A stretch of DNA of 64,000 bases. It comes from CAIJMU01 sp035530275 (GTDB lineage Bacteria; Spirochaetota; Spirochaetia; Treponematales; Rectinemataceae). Below, in pieces: positions 14,984-24,200 of the stretch (its first letter is position 1; each line of letters opens with the position of its first letter). Location: the NCBI GenBank assembly GCA_035530275.1, contig DATKVC010000018.1:97573-161572 (forward strand). The letters run 5' to 3'. Both the position numbers and the translations under genes were made by a program. The notes under the pieces are model-generated. The model did no database searches. It had not been told where the DNA came from and was given only the letters and a program-made list of their open reading frames with translations.

Positions 14984-16515
14984 TTCTTTGTACGAAACCG
15001 TTTCCAGCTGATGTTGTACTTGTGCATGGCCAAGCCAAAACGGCGCTCGGTGATGCCGAGGGATTGGGCGGCCTTCGCGGCTATCCCGTCGGAGAGCTTG
15101 AGGGCTTCGATGACAAGCTCGCGCTCGATGCGCGCGAGGGTTGCATCGAGGGTGGAGGTGGGCGCCGTCCCGGTGGAGGCTGCCGATTGCAGACTGGGCG
15201 GAAGGTGCCAGGCATGGATGACGCCGTCGGAGGAGAGGACGACGGCCCTCTCGATGGCGTTCTCGAGCTCGCGCACGTTGCCTGGCCAATGGTAGGAGGT
15301 CAGGAGATCCAGGGCCGGCGTGGAAATGCGAAGAATGGGTTTGCCGAGCCTCGCCCCGATCGTTTCGGCGAAATGATCGGCGATCAAGACGATGTCGCCC
15401 CCCCTTTCGCGCAGCGGCGGCATCCGAAGCGGAAAGACGTTGAGACGCCAGAAGAGATCCTCGCGGAACCTGCCCTCAGCGACTTCCTTTTCGAGTTCGC
15501 GATTGGTCGCGGCGACGATTCGCACGTCTGCCCTGATGCTTTCGCCGCCCCCCACCCTCTCGAAGCGCCTCTCCTGGATGACGCGGAGGAGCTTGGCCTG
15601 GACGCCCAGGCCGAGCTCGCCGATTTCGTCGAAAAAGAGGGTGCCGCCCGAGGCGAGCTCGAAACGGCCCTTCCTCCTGATGTCGGCTCCGGTAAAGGCG
15701 CCCTTTTCGTGGCCGAAGAGTTCGCTTTCGATGAGGGATTCGGGGAGGGCCGCGCAGTTGACCGCGACAAAGGGCCCGGAGGCGCGGGCGCTCGATTCAT
15801 GAAGTGCCCTCGCCGCAAGTTCCTTGCCGGTGCCGCTTTCGCCCGTGACGAGGACGGTCGCGTCGGTCGGTCCGACCTGGGCGATGAGACCACGCAGCTC
15901 CGCCATCGCGGCGGACCTGCCGAGGAGACCGTGGGAGTCGCCTGCCAGGGCGGGCCCCTGGGCCGCGGCGATGCCGGCGCCGAAGGCCCCGAGGAGTTCG
16001 CCGTCGCCCTCCTTGCCGCGAGGGAGGCCGTTCAAGGCCTCGTTTCGGGCATTCAAGCCCTGTCTGAGCCTGATCGCCTCGCCCACGAGGATGGCTATCC
16101 CCTCCAGGAGGGCGCGGGCCCGAGTCTTCGATATCTGATCGAATCGAAAGGCGAGGAGGGATTCCACCGAGGCCCCCGAGGCGACGGGAAGGGCGAGCCA
16201 GGAGCCGGCCTCATCCTGACCATCGACGAGATGGCCGCTTTCCAAGGCCATGCCGAGCGGCCCCTCGCCCATCGTCACGCGACGGCCGGCGATGGCGAAG
16301 GGGAGGCTCGAGGGGAGGAGAACGCGATGATCGCGGCCGTCCACGACAATGGCGACGGCCCCATCTCGAAGCAGGGAACTCGATTCGAGTTCCCGAACCA
16401 GGGGCTCGAAGGCCTCACTGAGATCGGGATAGCGCCCGAGGATTCGGGCAACCTCGAAAAGCATGGGGAGATCCTCGGCGGAGGGGCTCAACAGGCCGGT
16501 GGATTCCATAATCAT
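14980..16515 (-). CDS. Sigma-54-dependent transcriptional activator with GAF domain (NifA/NorR-like)
   Basis: This is a 511-residue bacterial enhancer-binding protein. Residues about 15-175 are a GAF-type sensor without a receiver domain. The AAA+ domain (about 190-430) has Walker A GESGTGKE, the sigma-54 contact loop GAFTGA and the Walker B-containing GGTLFFDEIGEL, with arginine-rich sensor segments REDLFWRLNVFPLRMPPLRER. The C-terminal 50 residues are a Fis-type HTH (LVIEALKLSDGIAAKAAQSLGITERRFGLAMHKYNI) resembling NifA. The ATG at 16515 is chosen; another lies two codons later at 16509 and neither has a Shine-Dalgarno. The nearest sigma-54 promoter is that of glnN directly downstream, so nitrogen status is the likely input. 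Confidence 0.9.
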   Translation of the reverse strand: MIMESTGLLSPSAEDLPMLFEVARILGRYPDLSEAFEPLVRELESSSLLRDGAVAIVVDGRDHRVLLPSSLPFAIAGRRVTMGEGPLGMALESGHLVDGQDEAGSWLALPVASGASVESLLAFRFDQISKTRARALLEGIAILVGEAIRLRQGLNARNEALNGLPRGKEGDGELLGAFGAGIAAAQGPALAGDSHGLLGRSAAMAELRGLIAQVGPTDATVLVTGESGTGKELAARALHESSARASGPFVAVNCAALPESLIESELFGHEKGAFTGADIRRKGRFELASGGTLFFDEIGELGLGVQAKLLRVIQERRFERVGGGESIRADVRIVAATNRELEKEVAEGRFREDLFWRLNVFPLRMPPLRERGGDIVLIADHFAETIGARLGKPILRISTPALDLLTSYHWPGNVRELENAIERAVVLSSDGVIHAWHLPPSLQSAASTGTAPTSTLDATLARIERELVIEALKLSDGIAAKAAQSLGITERRFGLAMHKYNISWKRFRTKK

Positions 16516-16718
16516 ATCATTCGTAGTAACAGTTCCCAGGAATGAGGACAAGCACTCGCGGCCGTCGGGAATGGGACTTCTTGAAAATGCTACAACTTTG
16601 TCGTTTTTCCCATAAGCAGCATAGCCTCGACCAAGAAAACAAAAATGCACTATTCTCCATATTCAAGTCCAGCAGGCGAGTCCGGGGACGAGGGGGTATC
16701 TTGTCTATTAAAACATCC
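16516..16718. other. Divergent intergenic region, sigma-54 activator versus chemoreceptor
   Basis: About 200 bases of relatively AT-rich DNA. A weak plus-strand promoter is possible (TCGACC, 18 bases, TATTCT near 16657). I see no flagellar sigma-28 promoter and no sigma-54 promoter. Nothing else is supported. Confidence 0.5.
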
Positions 16719-18926
16719 ATGAGGACCAAGCTCCTTGTTCCCATTCTCGGACTCCTCATTCTCTCCTTTCCCACCATGTTCGTGCTGATATTCCTTCAAT
16801 CCAAAAGCGTCATCGAAGGCCTTGCCCTCGATAAGACGGTCGCCATCGCCCGCCAGCATGCCCTCGCCGTGGAAATCAGGCTGGAAGCCGCCGCCCAGGT
16901 CGCCCAGACGACAGCCTCGGCCTTCTCCGTCCTCGAATCGCGCCCGGACAGGAACCGCAGCCTCGGCGCGGCCCTCGCCTCAGGGATACTGGCGAGCAAC
17001 GCAGACCTCAATTCCATCGGCATCGGCTTCGAGCCGGGCATCTGGGACGCAAGCGCCAAGGACCGGGCTTTTTCCGACCAGTCCGGCCGCTATGGGGTCC
17101 AGGCCATGCGCAGGAGCGAGGGAGCGGAGGTTTCGGCGCTGGACTCGGTCGACGCAAACTTCTGGTACTCGGAGGCCCACAGACTCGGCAAGGTCACGAT
17201 GACCGAGCCCATCATCCAGCCGGGAAGCAGGGTTTTCACGACGATGATAGCCGCGCCGATCATGAAGGGCGACGCCTTCGTCGGCGCGGTCGGAGCCGAG
17301 CTCTCCCTCGAGGACCTACGATCCCTGATCCTCGAAGGCGCCTCGAAGCAGTCGGGCATCACCGCCCTCTATTCGAACGGGGGCCTCGTCCTCTCGCACT
17401 TCGACCAGACGAGGGAAGGCAAGTCGGTTCGCGAGATCGAAGGCGACATCCTCGGCGACAAGGTCGAGGATTTTCTCCGGGCCGTTTCCGACGGGAAGGA
17501 ATATGTGACGAGGACCTCCTCGAGTTTCTTCGGTTCGGAGGCCATCCTCGCGGTGGAGCCCGTGACCGTGGGCGCGACCGACGCGCCCTGGGCCATGGCC
17601 ACCTATGTTCCCCTCGCCTTCGTGAAGGAAAGCCAGAACAAGGTCCTCATCGCCATGATCGGCATCGGGGGCGGAACCTTCATCGCCCTGTTCATACTTG
17701 TGTTCTTCATTTCGAGGCCGATCATCCGCCCCCTCAGGATGAGCGCGGACCTCCTCGCCGACATCGCCCACGGCGACGGGGACCTCACCAAGCGACTTCC
17801 CGTCGGCAGCGAGGACGAGACCGGCACGATGGCCCGCCATTTCAACGCCTTCATGGACAAGTTGGAAATCATCGTCGCGAGCCTCCGCGTCTCGGGCAAG
17901 GCCCTCGGCGAAACCGGCGCCGTGCTTGCCTCGACCACGGAGGGCGTCGCGACGGCCGTCGACGAGATCGTCGACAGCGCCCGCGACATCAACGGCAAGG
18001 TCGAACGCCAGGCGGAAAGCGTCCGCAACGCCACCGAGAAGGTCGACGAGATAGCCCGTTCCATCGACGGCCTGGACGGGATGATCGAGGAGCAGACGGC
18101 GTCGATCACCGAATCGAGCGCCTCTATCGAGGAGATGGTCGCCAACATCGCCTCGGTCGGCAAGAGCGTCGACCGCCTCGGCGGCAATTTCGAGACCCTC
18201 CTCGAGGCCTCTGATTCGGGCAGGACCAGCCTCGGCGAGCTCACCGCCGCGATAAAGGCCATCGCCGAGCGCTCGGAAAGCCTCCTCGAAACGAACAAGG
18301 TAATTGCGAATATCGCGAGCCAGACGAACCTGCTCGCGATGAACGCGGCCATCGAGGCCGCCCACGCCGGCGAGGCGGGCGCGGGATTCTCCGTCGTCGC
18401 CGACGAGATCCGCAAGCTCGCCGAAATGTCCGCCGCGCGTGCGAAGGCCACGGCCAAGGATCTGCGCCAGATCAAGGGGGCCGTCGACGGCATGGTCGAC
18501 ACCTCCGTCGGCGCGGAAAACGGTTTCTCCAAGATCCTCGAGCTCATCCGCGGCCTCGACGGGCTCCGCAAGGAGATCGAATACGCGATGAGCGAGCAGA
18601 GCACCGGCTCCTCGCAGATCCTCGAGGCCCTCGGCCACATGAACTCGATAACGGCCGACATCAGGTCGGGCTCGAGCGGCATGGCGCGGGGTGGTCGGAG
18701 CGTACGCGATGCGATGACGGAGATCACGAGCCTTTCTGAGGAGATCGAACGCGGGATGGCGGGCATCGCGAAGTCCGCCGAGGCGATATCAGCCTCGATG
18801 GAGACTGCAGCGGCTCTCAGCGAGGCGAACGAGGAGCATATCGGCAAGGTCCTCGCCGAGGCTTCGAAGTTCGTCATTTCGGACGGTTCCGCCCGCGGGG
18901 GGGAAGAAGATCCGCCGCCCGTTTGA
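16719..18926 (+). CDS. Methyl-accepting chemotaxis protein with dCache-like sensor
   Basis: This 735-residue chemoreceptor has a first membrane helix at about 5-27, a long periplasmic domain (about 30-305) typical of Cache sensors (SIGIGFEPGIWDASAKD, FWYSEAHRLGKVTMTEP, TTMIAAPIMKGDAFVGAVGAELSL), a second helix at 309-334, a HAMP domain and a cytoplasmic coiled coil. The conserved tip IASQTNLLAMNAAIEAAHAGE lies at about 530-550. It should bind a small ligand outside and signal to CheA through CheW. The ATG at 16719 directly precedes the membrane anchor; a TTG at 16701 with AGGGGG upstream is an alternative. No C-terminal CheR-binding pentapeptide is present. Confidence 0.9.
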   Translation: MRTKLLVPILGLLILSFPTMFVLIFLQSKSVIEGLALDKTVAIARQHALAVEIRLEAAAQVAQTTASAFSVLESRPDRNRSLGAALASGILASNADLNSIGIGFEPGIWDASAKDRAFSDQSGRYGVQAMRRSEGAEVSALDSVDANFWYSEAHRLGKVTMTEPIIQPGSRVFTTMIAAPIMKGDAFVGAVGAELSLEDLRSLILEGASKQSGITALYSNGGLVLSHFDQTREGKSVREIEGDILGDKVEDFLRAVSDGKEYVTRTSSSFFGSEAILAVEPVTVGATDAPWAMATYVPLAFVKESQNKVLIAMIGIGGGTFIALFILVFFISRPIIRPLRMSADLLADIAHGDGDLTKRLPVGSEDETGTMARHFNAFMDKLEIIVASLRVSGKALGETGAVLASTTEGVATAVDEIVDSARDINGKVERQAESVRNATEKVDEIARSIDGLDGMIEEQTASITESSASIEEMVANIASVGKSVDRLGGNFETLLEASDSGRTSLGELTAAIKAIAERSESLLETNKVIANIASQTNLLAMNAAIEAAHAGEAGAGFSVVADEIRKLAEMSAARAKATAKDLRQIKGAVDGMVDTSVGAENGFSKILELIRGLDGLRKEIEYAMSEQSTGSSQILEALGHMNSITADIRSGSSGMARGGRSVRDAMTEITSLSEEIERGMAGIAKSAEAISASMETAAALSEANEEHIGKVLAEASKFVISDGSARGGEEDPPPV

Positions 18927-18950
18927 TTCGGCCGCGCGGCCTGCTATACT
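18923..18950 (+). promoter_or_regulatory. Sigma-70 promoter abutting the FAD dehydrogenase start
   Basis: TTGATT (18923-18928), a 16-base spacer and TATACT (18945-18950) precede the ATG at 18960 by 9 bases with no Shine-Dalgarno. The -35 box overlaps the stop codon of the upstream chemoreceptor. Confidence 0.65.
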
Positions 18951-18959
18951 CGTGCCGAC

Positions 18960-20255
18960 ATGGAACACTACGACGTAGTCATCGTCGGCACGGGTCCCGC
19001 CGGACTCGGCGCCGCCTTCGGCCTTCTCGAGGGGACTAAGCCGCCCTCGATCCTCCTCCTCGACCGCCACAGCTATTCCTCGGGCGGCCTGCGCAACGAC
19101 TGCAAGATGAACTTCAGCTGGCCCATCGGCTTTCCGGCCGGAGTCTGGGAAGAGTCTGCGGCCCTGCCCTACCTCAGGCGCGTCGAGGACTTCCTCAAGC
19201 CGACCATCCTCGAGAAGCGCAACGTCTCGGTCTACGCGAAGCGCGCCTCCCGCCTCGGCACGAGCCTCCTCGAGATACGCCAGGCCCACCTCGGCACCGA
19301 TGGCGGCCTCGAGCTCATCAAGCGGCTGATGGCCGACCTTGTTGCGCGAGGGGTCGCCTTCGGCCTCGGCGAGCAGGTCCACGGGGTCGAGGCCGCGCCC
19401 GCCGGATCGCATGGTTGGATCGTGAAGACGGACAAACGCGAGATCGTCTGCCGCGATCTCGTCATCGCCCCGGGCCGGGGCGGCTTCGCCTTCCTCCAAG
19501 ACGTGATGAGCGCCCTGGGCATCGAGTACACGGACAACGTCGTCGACATCGGCATCCGCGTCGAGGCCCGCGAGGATCGCTACCCGATCGTCAAGGACTA
19601 TTACGATCCCAAGTTCCTCTTTCCCCTCAAGACGCGAACCTTCTGCACCAACTCGCGGGCGGCCCACGTCGTGCAGGAAAAATATGAAGATGGCGACGGC
19701 AAGCCCTGGTATTCGGTAAACGGCCACGCCTGGTCGGAGTCGCGGCCCGCCAACGGCCTGGCGAATTTCGCCCTATTGCGTACGATAACGCTTACCCAGC
19801 CCCTCGCCAGCGGCCAGGCCTACGCCCGCATGCTCGGCGTGCAGGCCAGCCTTCTCGGCGGCGGCGCCCCGATCGTGCAGCGCGTCGGCGATTTCCGTCT
19901 CGGCAAGCGCTCGAAGGCGGCGGGGCTCAACGGGGACCTCTACGATTTCGAGCCGACGCTTCAATCGGCCACGCCCGGCGACCTCGCCCTCGCCTGCCCG
20001 GGCAAGATTCTCGAGGCCCTGTGGAAGGCCATGAAGACCCTCGACACCATCGTGCCGGGCATCCTCCATCCGAGCACGCTGATGTATTATCCCGAGATCA
20101 AGCTCTACGCGAATCGCCCCGTCTTCATGGACGGAAATTTCCAGGCCCTGCCCCGGCTGTGGTTGATCGGCGACGGGGCAGGCACGAGCCGCGGCATCAC
20201 CGCGGCCTGGGCCTCGGGATTGAGGGCGGCCGACGGGATCAGTTCAGCGACCTGA
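18960..20255 (+). CDS. FAD-dependent dehydrogenase (COG2509-like)
   Basis: This 431-residue soluble flavoprotein has an N-terminal Rossmann motif GTGPAGLGAAFGLLE at about residue 10, followed by an acidic strand end (LLLDRH). A second FAD contact near the C-terminus is LIGDGAGTSRGITAAWASGLRAAD. The central DYYDPKFLFPLKTRTFCTNSRA segment is typical of the uncharacterised FAD-dependent dehydrogenase family COG2509. The substrate is unknown. The gene is monocistronic, has its own promoter and converges on the EamA gene. Confidence 0.82.
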   Translation: MEHYDVVIVGTGPAGLGAAFGLLEGTKPPSILLLDRHSYSSGGLRNDCKMNFSWPIGFPAGVWEESAALPYLRRVEDFLKPTILEKRNVSVYAKRASRLGTSLLEIRQAHLGTDGGLELIKRLMADLVARGVAFGLGEQVHGVEAAPAGSHGWIVKTDKREIVCRDLVIAPGRGGFAFLQDVMSALGIEYTDNVVDIGIRVEAREDRYPIVKDYYDPKFLFPLKTRTFCTNSRAAHVVQEKYEDGDGKPWYSVNGHAWSESRPANGLANFALLRTITLTQPLASGQAYARMLGVQASLLGGGAPIVQRVGDFRLGKRSKAAGLNGDLYDFEPTLQSATPGDLALACPGKILEALWKAMKTLDTIVPGILHPSTLMYYPEIKLYANRPVFMDGNFQALPRLWLIGDGAGTSRGITAAWASGLRAADGISSAT

Positions 20256-20273
20256 TCCTGTCGCGGCGCTCCG

Positions 20274-21161
20274 TCACCCGCGCGGTGCGCTCCTCTTTGT
20301 CGGCATCGTCGCGAGATAGACTCCTGCGATCGCGACGACCGCGCCAGCCCATTGGCTCGCGGACAGTCTGTCGCCCAGGATGAAAAAAGCCGCGATCACC
20401 GACACCACGGGGATGAGGTTGATGAAGACGCTCGAGGCGCCGGGGCCGAGGCTGTCCAGTGCCATGATGTAGAGCCAGTAGCCGAGGGCCGAGCAGAAGA
20501 TCCCGAGGTACAGGATGTTGAGGATGGCGGCCGAGCTCGGCACCCGCCAGGACGCCGATTCGGCCAGCGCGAAGGGGATGAAGCCGATGAAGCCGAAGAG
20601 GGTCTGCCAGAAGGTGACCGCCACCTGGCCGTAGCGGCCGGAAATCCTCCGCGTTATGAAGGCATAGACCACCCAGCTCAGTGCGGCGAGGCCCATGAAG
20701 AGGTAGCCGGGCAGCGACGAAGTGCCCCCGCCCGTGCCCGCGACGATGAGGACGACGCCGCCGAGCGAGAGGGCCGCCCCCGCCCAGGATCTCCAGGACA
20801 GCCTCGTACGCAGGAAGATCCGCTCGGCGAGCATGGTCACGACGGGAATGGTACCTACTATTATCGATGATTCCGAGGCCGAAAGCCGCTTCACCCCGTT
20901 GTTCTCGCCGAAAAAATAGAAGGTATAGCCCACGAGGCCGCCCACGACGAGCATGGGGATGTCGCGTGCCTTCACGCGAAGATCCTCCTTCACCGCCAGG
21001 GCGATGAGGGGGAGGAGGAGGATGGCCACCGCGAAGCGCGCGAGCCCGAGGGTCATCGGCGGAACCTCGGCGATGGCAGTCTTGATCGAGAGAAAGGAAA
21101 GGCCCCAGAGAAAGGCCGTGGCGAGCCCGAAGGCCCTGGCGGTCGAGCGATCTTTCGTCAT
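20274..21161 (-). CDS. EamA/DMT family transporter
   Basis: This is a 295-residue, ten-helix membrane protein with two EamA repeats (about residues 10-140 and 155-285). Family-like segments are FLWGLSFLSIKTA at the N-terminus and ASSVFINLIPVVSVIAAFFILGDRLSASQWAGAVVAIAGV in the second repeat. Members export amino acids, nucleotides or drugs; the substrate cannot be told from sequence. It lies downstream of the SpoIIE gene on the same strand but has its own promoter in the 50-base gap. Confidence 0.9.
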   Translation of the reverse strand: MTKDRSTARAFGLATAFLWGLSFLSIKTAIAEVPPMTLGLARFAVAILLLPLIALAVKEDLRVKARDIPMLVVGGLVGYTFYFFGENNGVKRLSASESSIIVGTIPVVTMLAERIFLRTRLSWRSWAGAALSLGGVVLIVAGTGGGTSSLPGYLFMGLAALSWVVYAFITRRISGRYGQVAVTFWQTLFGFIGFIPFALAESASWRVPSSAAILNILYLGIFCSALGYWLYIMALDSLGPGASSVFINLIPVVSVIAAFFILGDRLSASQWAGAVVAIAGVYLATMPTKRSAPRG

Positions 21162-21168
21162 GGCCGCC

Positions 21169-21198
21169 AGTCTAGGCGAATAGGGCCTTGACTGTCCA
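21169..21198 (-). promoter_or_regulatory. Sigma-70 promoter abutting the EamA gene start
   Basis: On the minus strand TGGACA (21198-21193), an 18-base spacer and TAGACT (21174-21169) precede the ATG at 21161 by only 7 bases. No Shine-Dalgarno fits, so the transcript would be leaderless. Confidence 0.6.
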
Positions 21199-21216
21199 TG
21201 CCGGCCCCGCCCTATT
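21179..21216. repeat. 8-bp inverted repeat across the SpoIIE stop codon and EamA promoter
   Basis: AATAGGGC (21179-21186) and GCCCTATT (21209-21216) are perfect complements 22 bases apart. One arm contains the stop codon of the SpoIIE gene and the dyad encloses the EamA -35 box. It could be an operator or a weak end-of-operon hairpin. Confidence 0.4.
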
Positions 21217-24200
21217 TCCTCAGGATGCCCGCGATCGAGAGGTCGTCGTACTGCTCGTCCTCCCTGATCCCCCTGAATCTCACATAATTGGGATCTTCTA
21301 TGAGGATATCCTTGCCCTCGGCGTCCTGTCTCCCGCTCTTCACCTCGATGGTCTCGCGCTTCCTGAAGACGGCGTCGTACTGGTCGAAGAAGCGCCTTAG
21401 GAAAGAGTCGATGCGCTTGTCGACGAGGATCGCCTCCTCGTCGCCGGCGTTCCAGTCGTAGATCGAGAAGACCTTGCCGATCGCGAGATAGGCGATGACG
21501 CGCTCCTCGAGGCTCCCCTCGGCCTTCGTGAAGTCGAAGCTCATCACGAGATCCCGATCCGTCTCGTGGTCGTGATGGATGACATAGACCTCGCGGCTGT
21601 CATAGGTGTCGATGTACTCGCCGAGACGGTCCGGCCCGAGATGCTCGGCCTCGGCATCGCGGTCGTGGTGCGGGTGGACATCCTCGGCCCCCGGGAGTTC
21701 GGTGCACTTTCTCACCGCGCCGCCCTCGTCCCGGAAGCGGTGGATCGGGTCCTCCATGCCGTCCGAATAAAGGAGGAGGATGTCCCCGTGCCCGAGCTGC
21801 TTCCGGTAAGGGTAGAAGCCCGTGCCCTTGAGGTCCAAGAGATCGCGGTCGATGAGACCGGTGGCCGGGGAACTCCGATTGAGGTCGGGCTGGAAGGGCT
21901 CGGATGCCGTCCGACCCGTCTGCGCCCGCCACACGCGGAACATGTTGTCGCCCGCATGGCAGAAGTCGACGATGCCGTCGGTCATCGAGACGACGCCGAT
22001 GGTGAAGGCCGCGAACTTGCCCCGGTACTTGCGGTCGACCAGGAAGTCGTTGACCCGGTAGGTGAGATCGACGAGGTTGAAGCCGGGAACCTTCGAGAGC
22101 TTCGGCCAATCGCGGAAATGGTTGATGACCATGGTCCCGACCTGGACCATGATGAAGGCGGCCGAGACGTCCTTCCCGGACACGTCGCATTTAATGAAGT
22201 AATAGTACTTACCGTCGTTGCCGAGGGGCTCGAAGTTCCAATAATCGCCGGAGACTCGCTTGGCACCCTTGTAATAGCCGAACAGCTCGTAATTGGGCGT
22301 ATCCTGACGGCTGATGGTGAGCTTCAGGCCCATCTCTCCCACGCTAAGGGGGATGAAATGGTTCTGGATGTCGGAACCCTCGATGAGGGCCTTCGATTGC
22401 TTGGCTCCGTCGACGAGCTCGACGGCGAGGGCGTTCGCCGCGCCGGCGAGGTCGGAAAGTTCGTCGCGCGAGGTGACGGACACCTTGTAGCCTTCGAGCT
22501 CGGCCTTGTCCTCCGTGTCGCGCATCTTCTCGATGGCCATGATGACCGTGCGGATAGGCTTGACGATGCTGCGCGAAAGAAAGAAGGCGCCGATTATACC
22601 GACCAGGAGGACCAGGGCCGCGATCCCCGCGGTGCCGATGACCAGCGATGCGGTGCGCGTGGCGACGTCGGCCACGATGAGGGCGGTGTTCGCCTGGAGG
22701 CGCACGATGCCGCGCCAGAGCCTCTGGTCGCCGGGGCGGTACTCGAGGATCGGCTTGAAGAAGAGATAGGTGCTGGCCGTCGCGCCCAGGTTGGCCGCGT
22801 CGAAGGGAGGGATGGAGCCGACGGCTTCGTCGGAGATCGTGCGGAGTCGATCGCGGATCGTTCGATCGATGTCGTCGAGGCTCGCGTTGATGCGCTGGCG
22901 GTCGGCGTCGCCGCTAGCGCCCGCCGGCAACGCGGTCTTCTGCCGCTGCAGGGCGTCCTTCTTCGCGAGATCGGCGGCGATGGCCTCGCGCGCCTTGGTC
23001 TCGAGCTCCTCGGCCATCTGGGGCACCTTGGCCGCCAGGGGATCGACCTTCGGGCTCATCGGCGAGACGCCGAGATCGAGCCTCGAGGAGGAGATCTTCC
23101 TCGCGATGTCGGGATCGTTGCTTGCGAAGACGATGTCGCGTCCGGCCACCTTCGGATCCTGGGAGTTGCCGGTGATCGTGATGTACTCCGCCCCCGGCAT
23201 GGCCTTCGCCTCGGACGGGAGGAATCCGAGCTGGGTCACCGCTCCCTCGCGGTCGAGGAAGAAGCGGCCGCCCTGGGCCACGGACTCGAGGAGGACGCTC
23301 GCCGCGTCGCCGAGGCCGCGGGCCAGGGCCTGGCTCTGGTTCCGCACCATCGTCGTGCCGAGGGGGAAGGCGACGAGGAGGACGACGAAGAGGACGAGAA
23401 TCGCGATGAAGAAGGTGAACTTGATGCCGAGGCTGACGCCGCGACGGCGCCCCCTCCTGATCTCCCTTTCTCGCGCCGCGCTGGGCATGGGACCTCCGTT
23501 GACGAAAGCCAGGACCTGGGACCTGACCGTCCGCGCCTCGCGGACGACCGAAAAAGCCTGCCCCATCGAGAGCAGGATGCCGAGTCCGAAGAATACAATA
23601 GAACCAACTATTATTATATCGTAGATCGAGATCCGGCTTGTCGGGGGGGCGGACAGGATCCACGAGGGCTTCCAGGCGTACTCGATGCCGTATTTCAGTG
23701 TGCCCGAAACGTCGATGACGACGCGCCCGGGGGCCCAATAGAGCCCCCGCACCGGATGCTGGATGCCGAGCCAATAGCTGCCCGCGGGCACGTCGCCTAT
23801 GTCGACGCCGTCGATCCTGCGATTCGAGACGATGTGGAATCCCCCGGTCGCCGCCTCGCGGGTGACATCCGGAGCGGCATTGCGGTCCCGGGCGAGGAGG
23901 ATCCTTTGCACCGCGCCCTGGTCGAGGAATCCGCGGCCGTCGATCGAAAGGCTGCGACGACCGATGAGATCCGTCGTCTGGGTCATGTTCGTCACGAGGG
24001 TGAAGGGAATCTGCCTCGTCGCCCTGAGCACGAGGGTCGAGGTCTCGGACACGTTGCCCGTCCTGTCGACGGCGGCGACCGAATACATCCAATAGCCATT
24101 GTCGATGTTCGCCTGGGCGATGTCGGTGCCGGTGGTACGGACGGCGGGAGGCGGACGGGGCAGGCCATAGTAATCCACCAGGGCCCTCTCGTCCGCGTTG

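Noticed and set aside
15022..16545. Open frame of 507 codons on the plus strand
   Set aside because: It is antisense to the sigma-54 activator, whose AAA+ and HTH motifs are all present.
16516..16718. Sigma-28 or sigma-54 promoter for the chemoreceptor gene
   Set aside because: Neither a TAAA-N15-GCCGATAA-like nor a GG-N10-GC element could be found.
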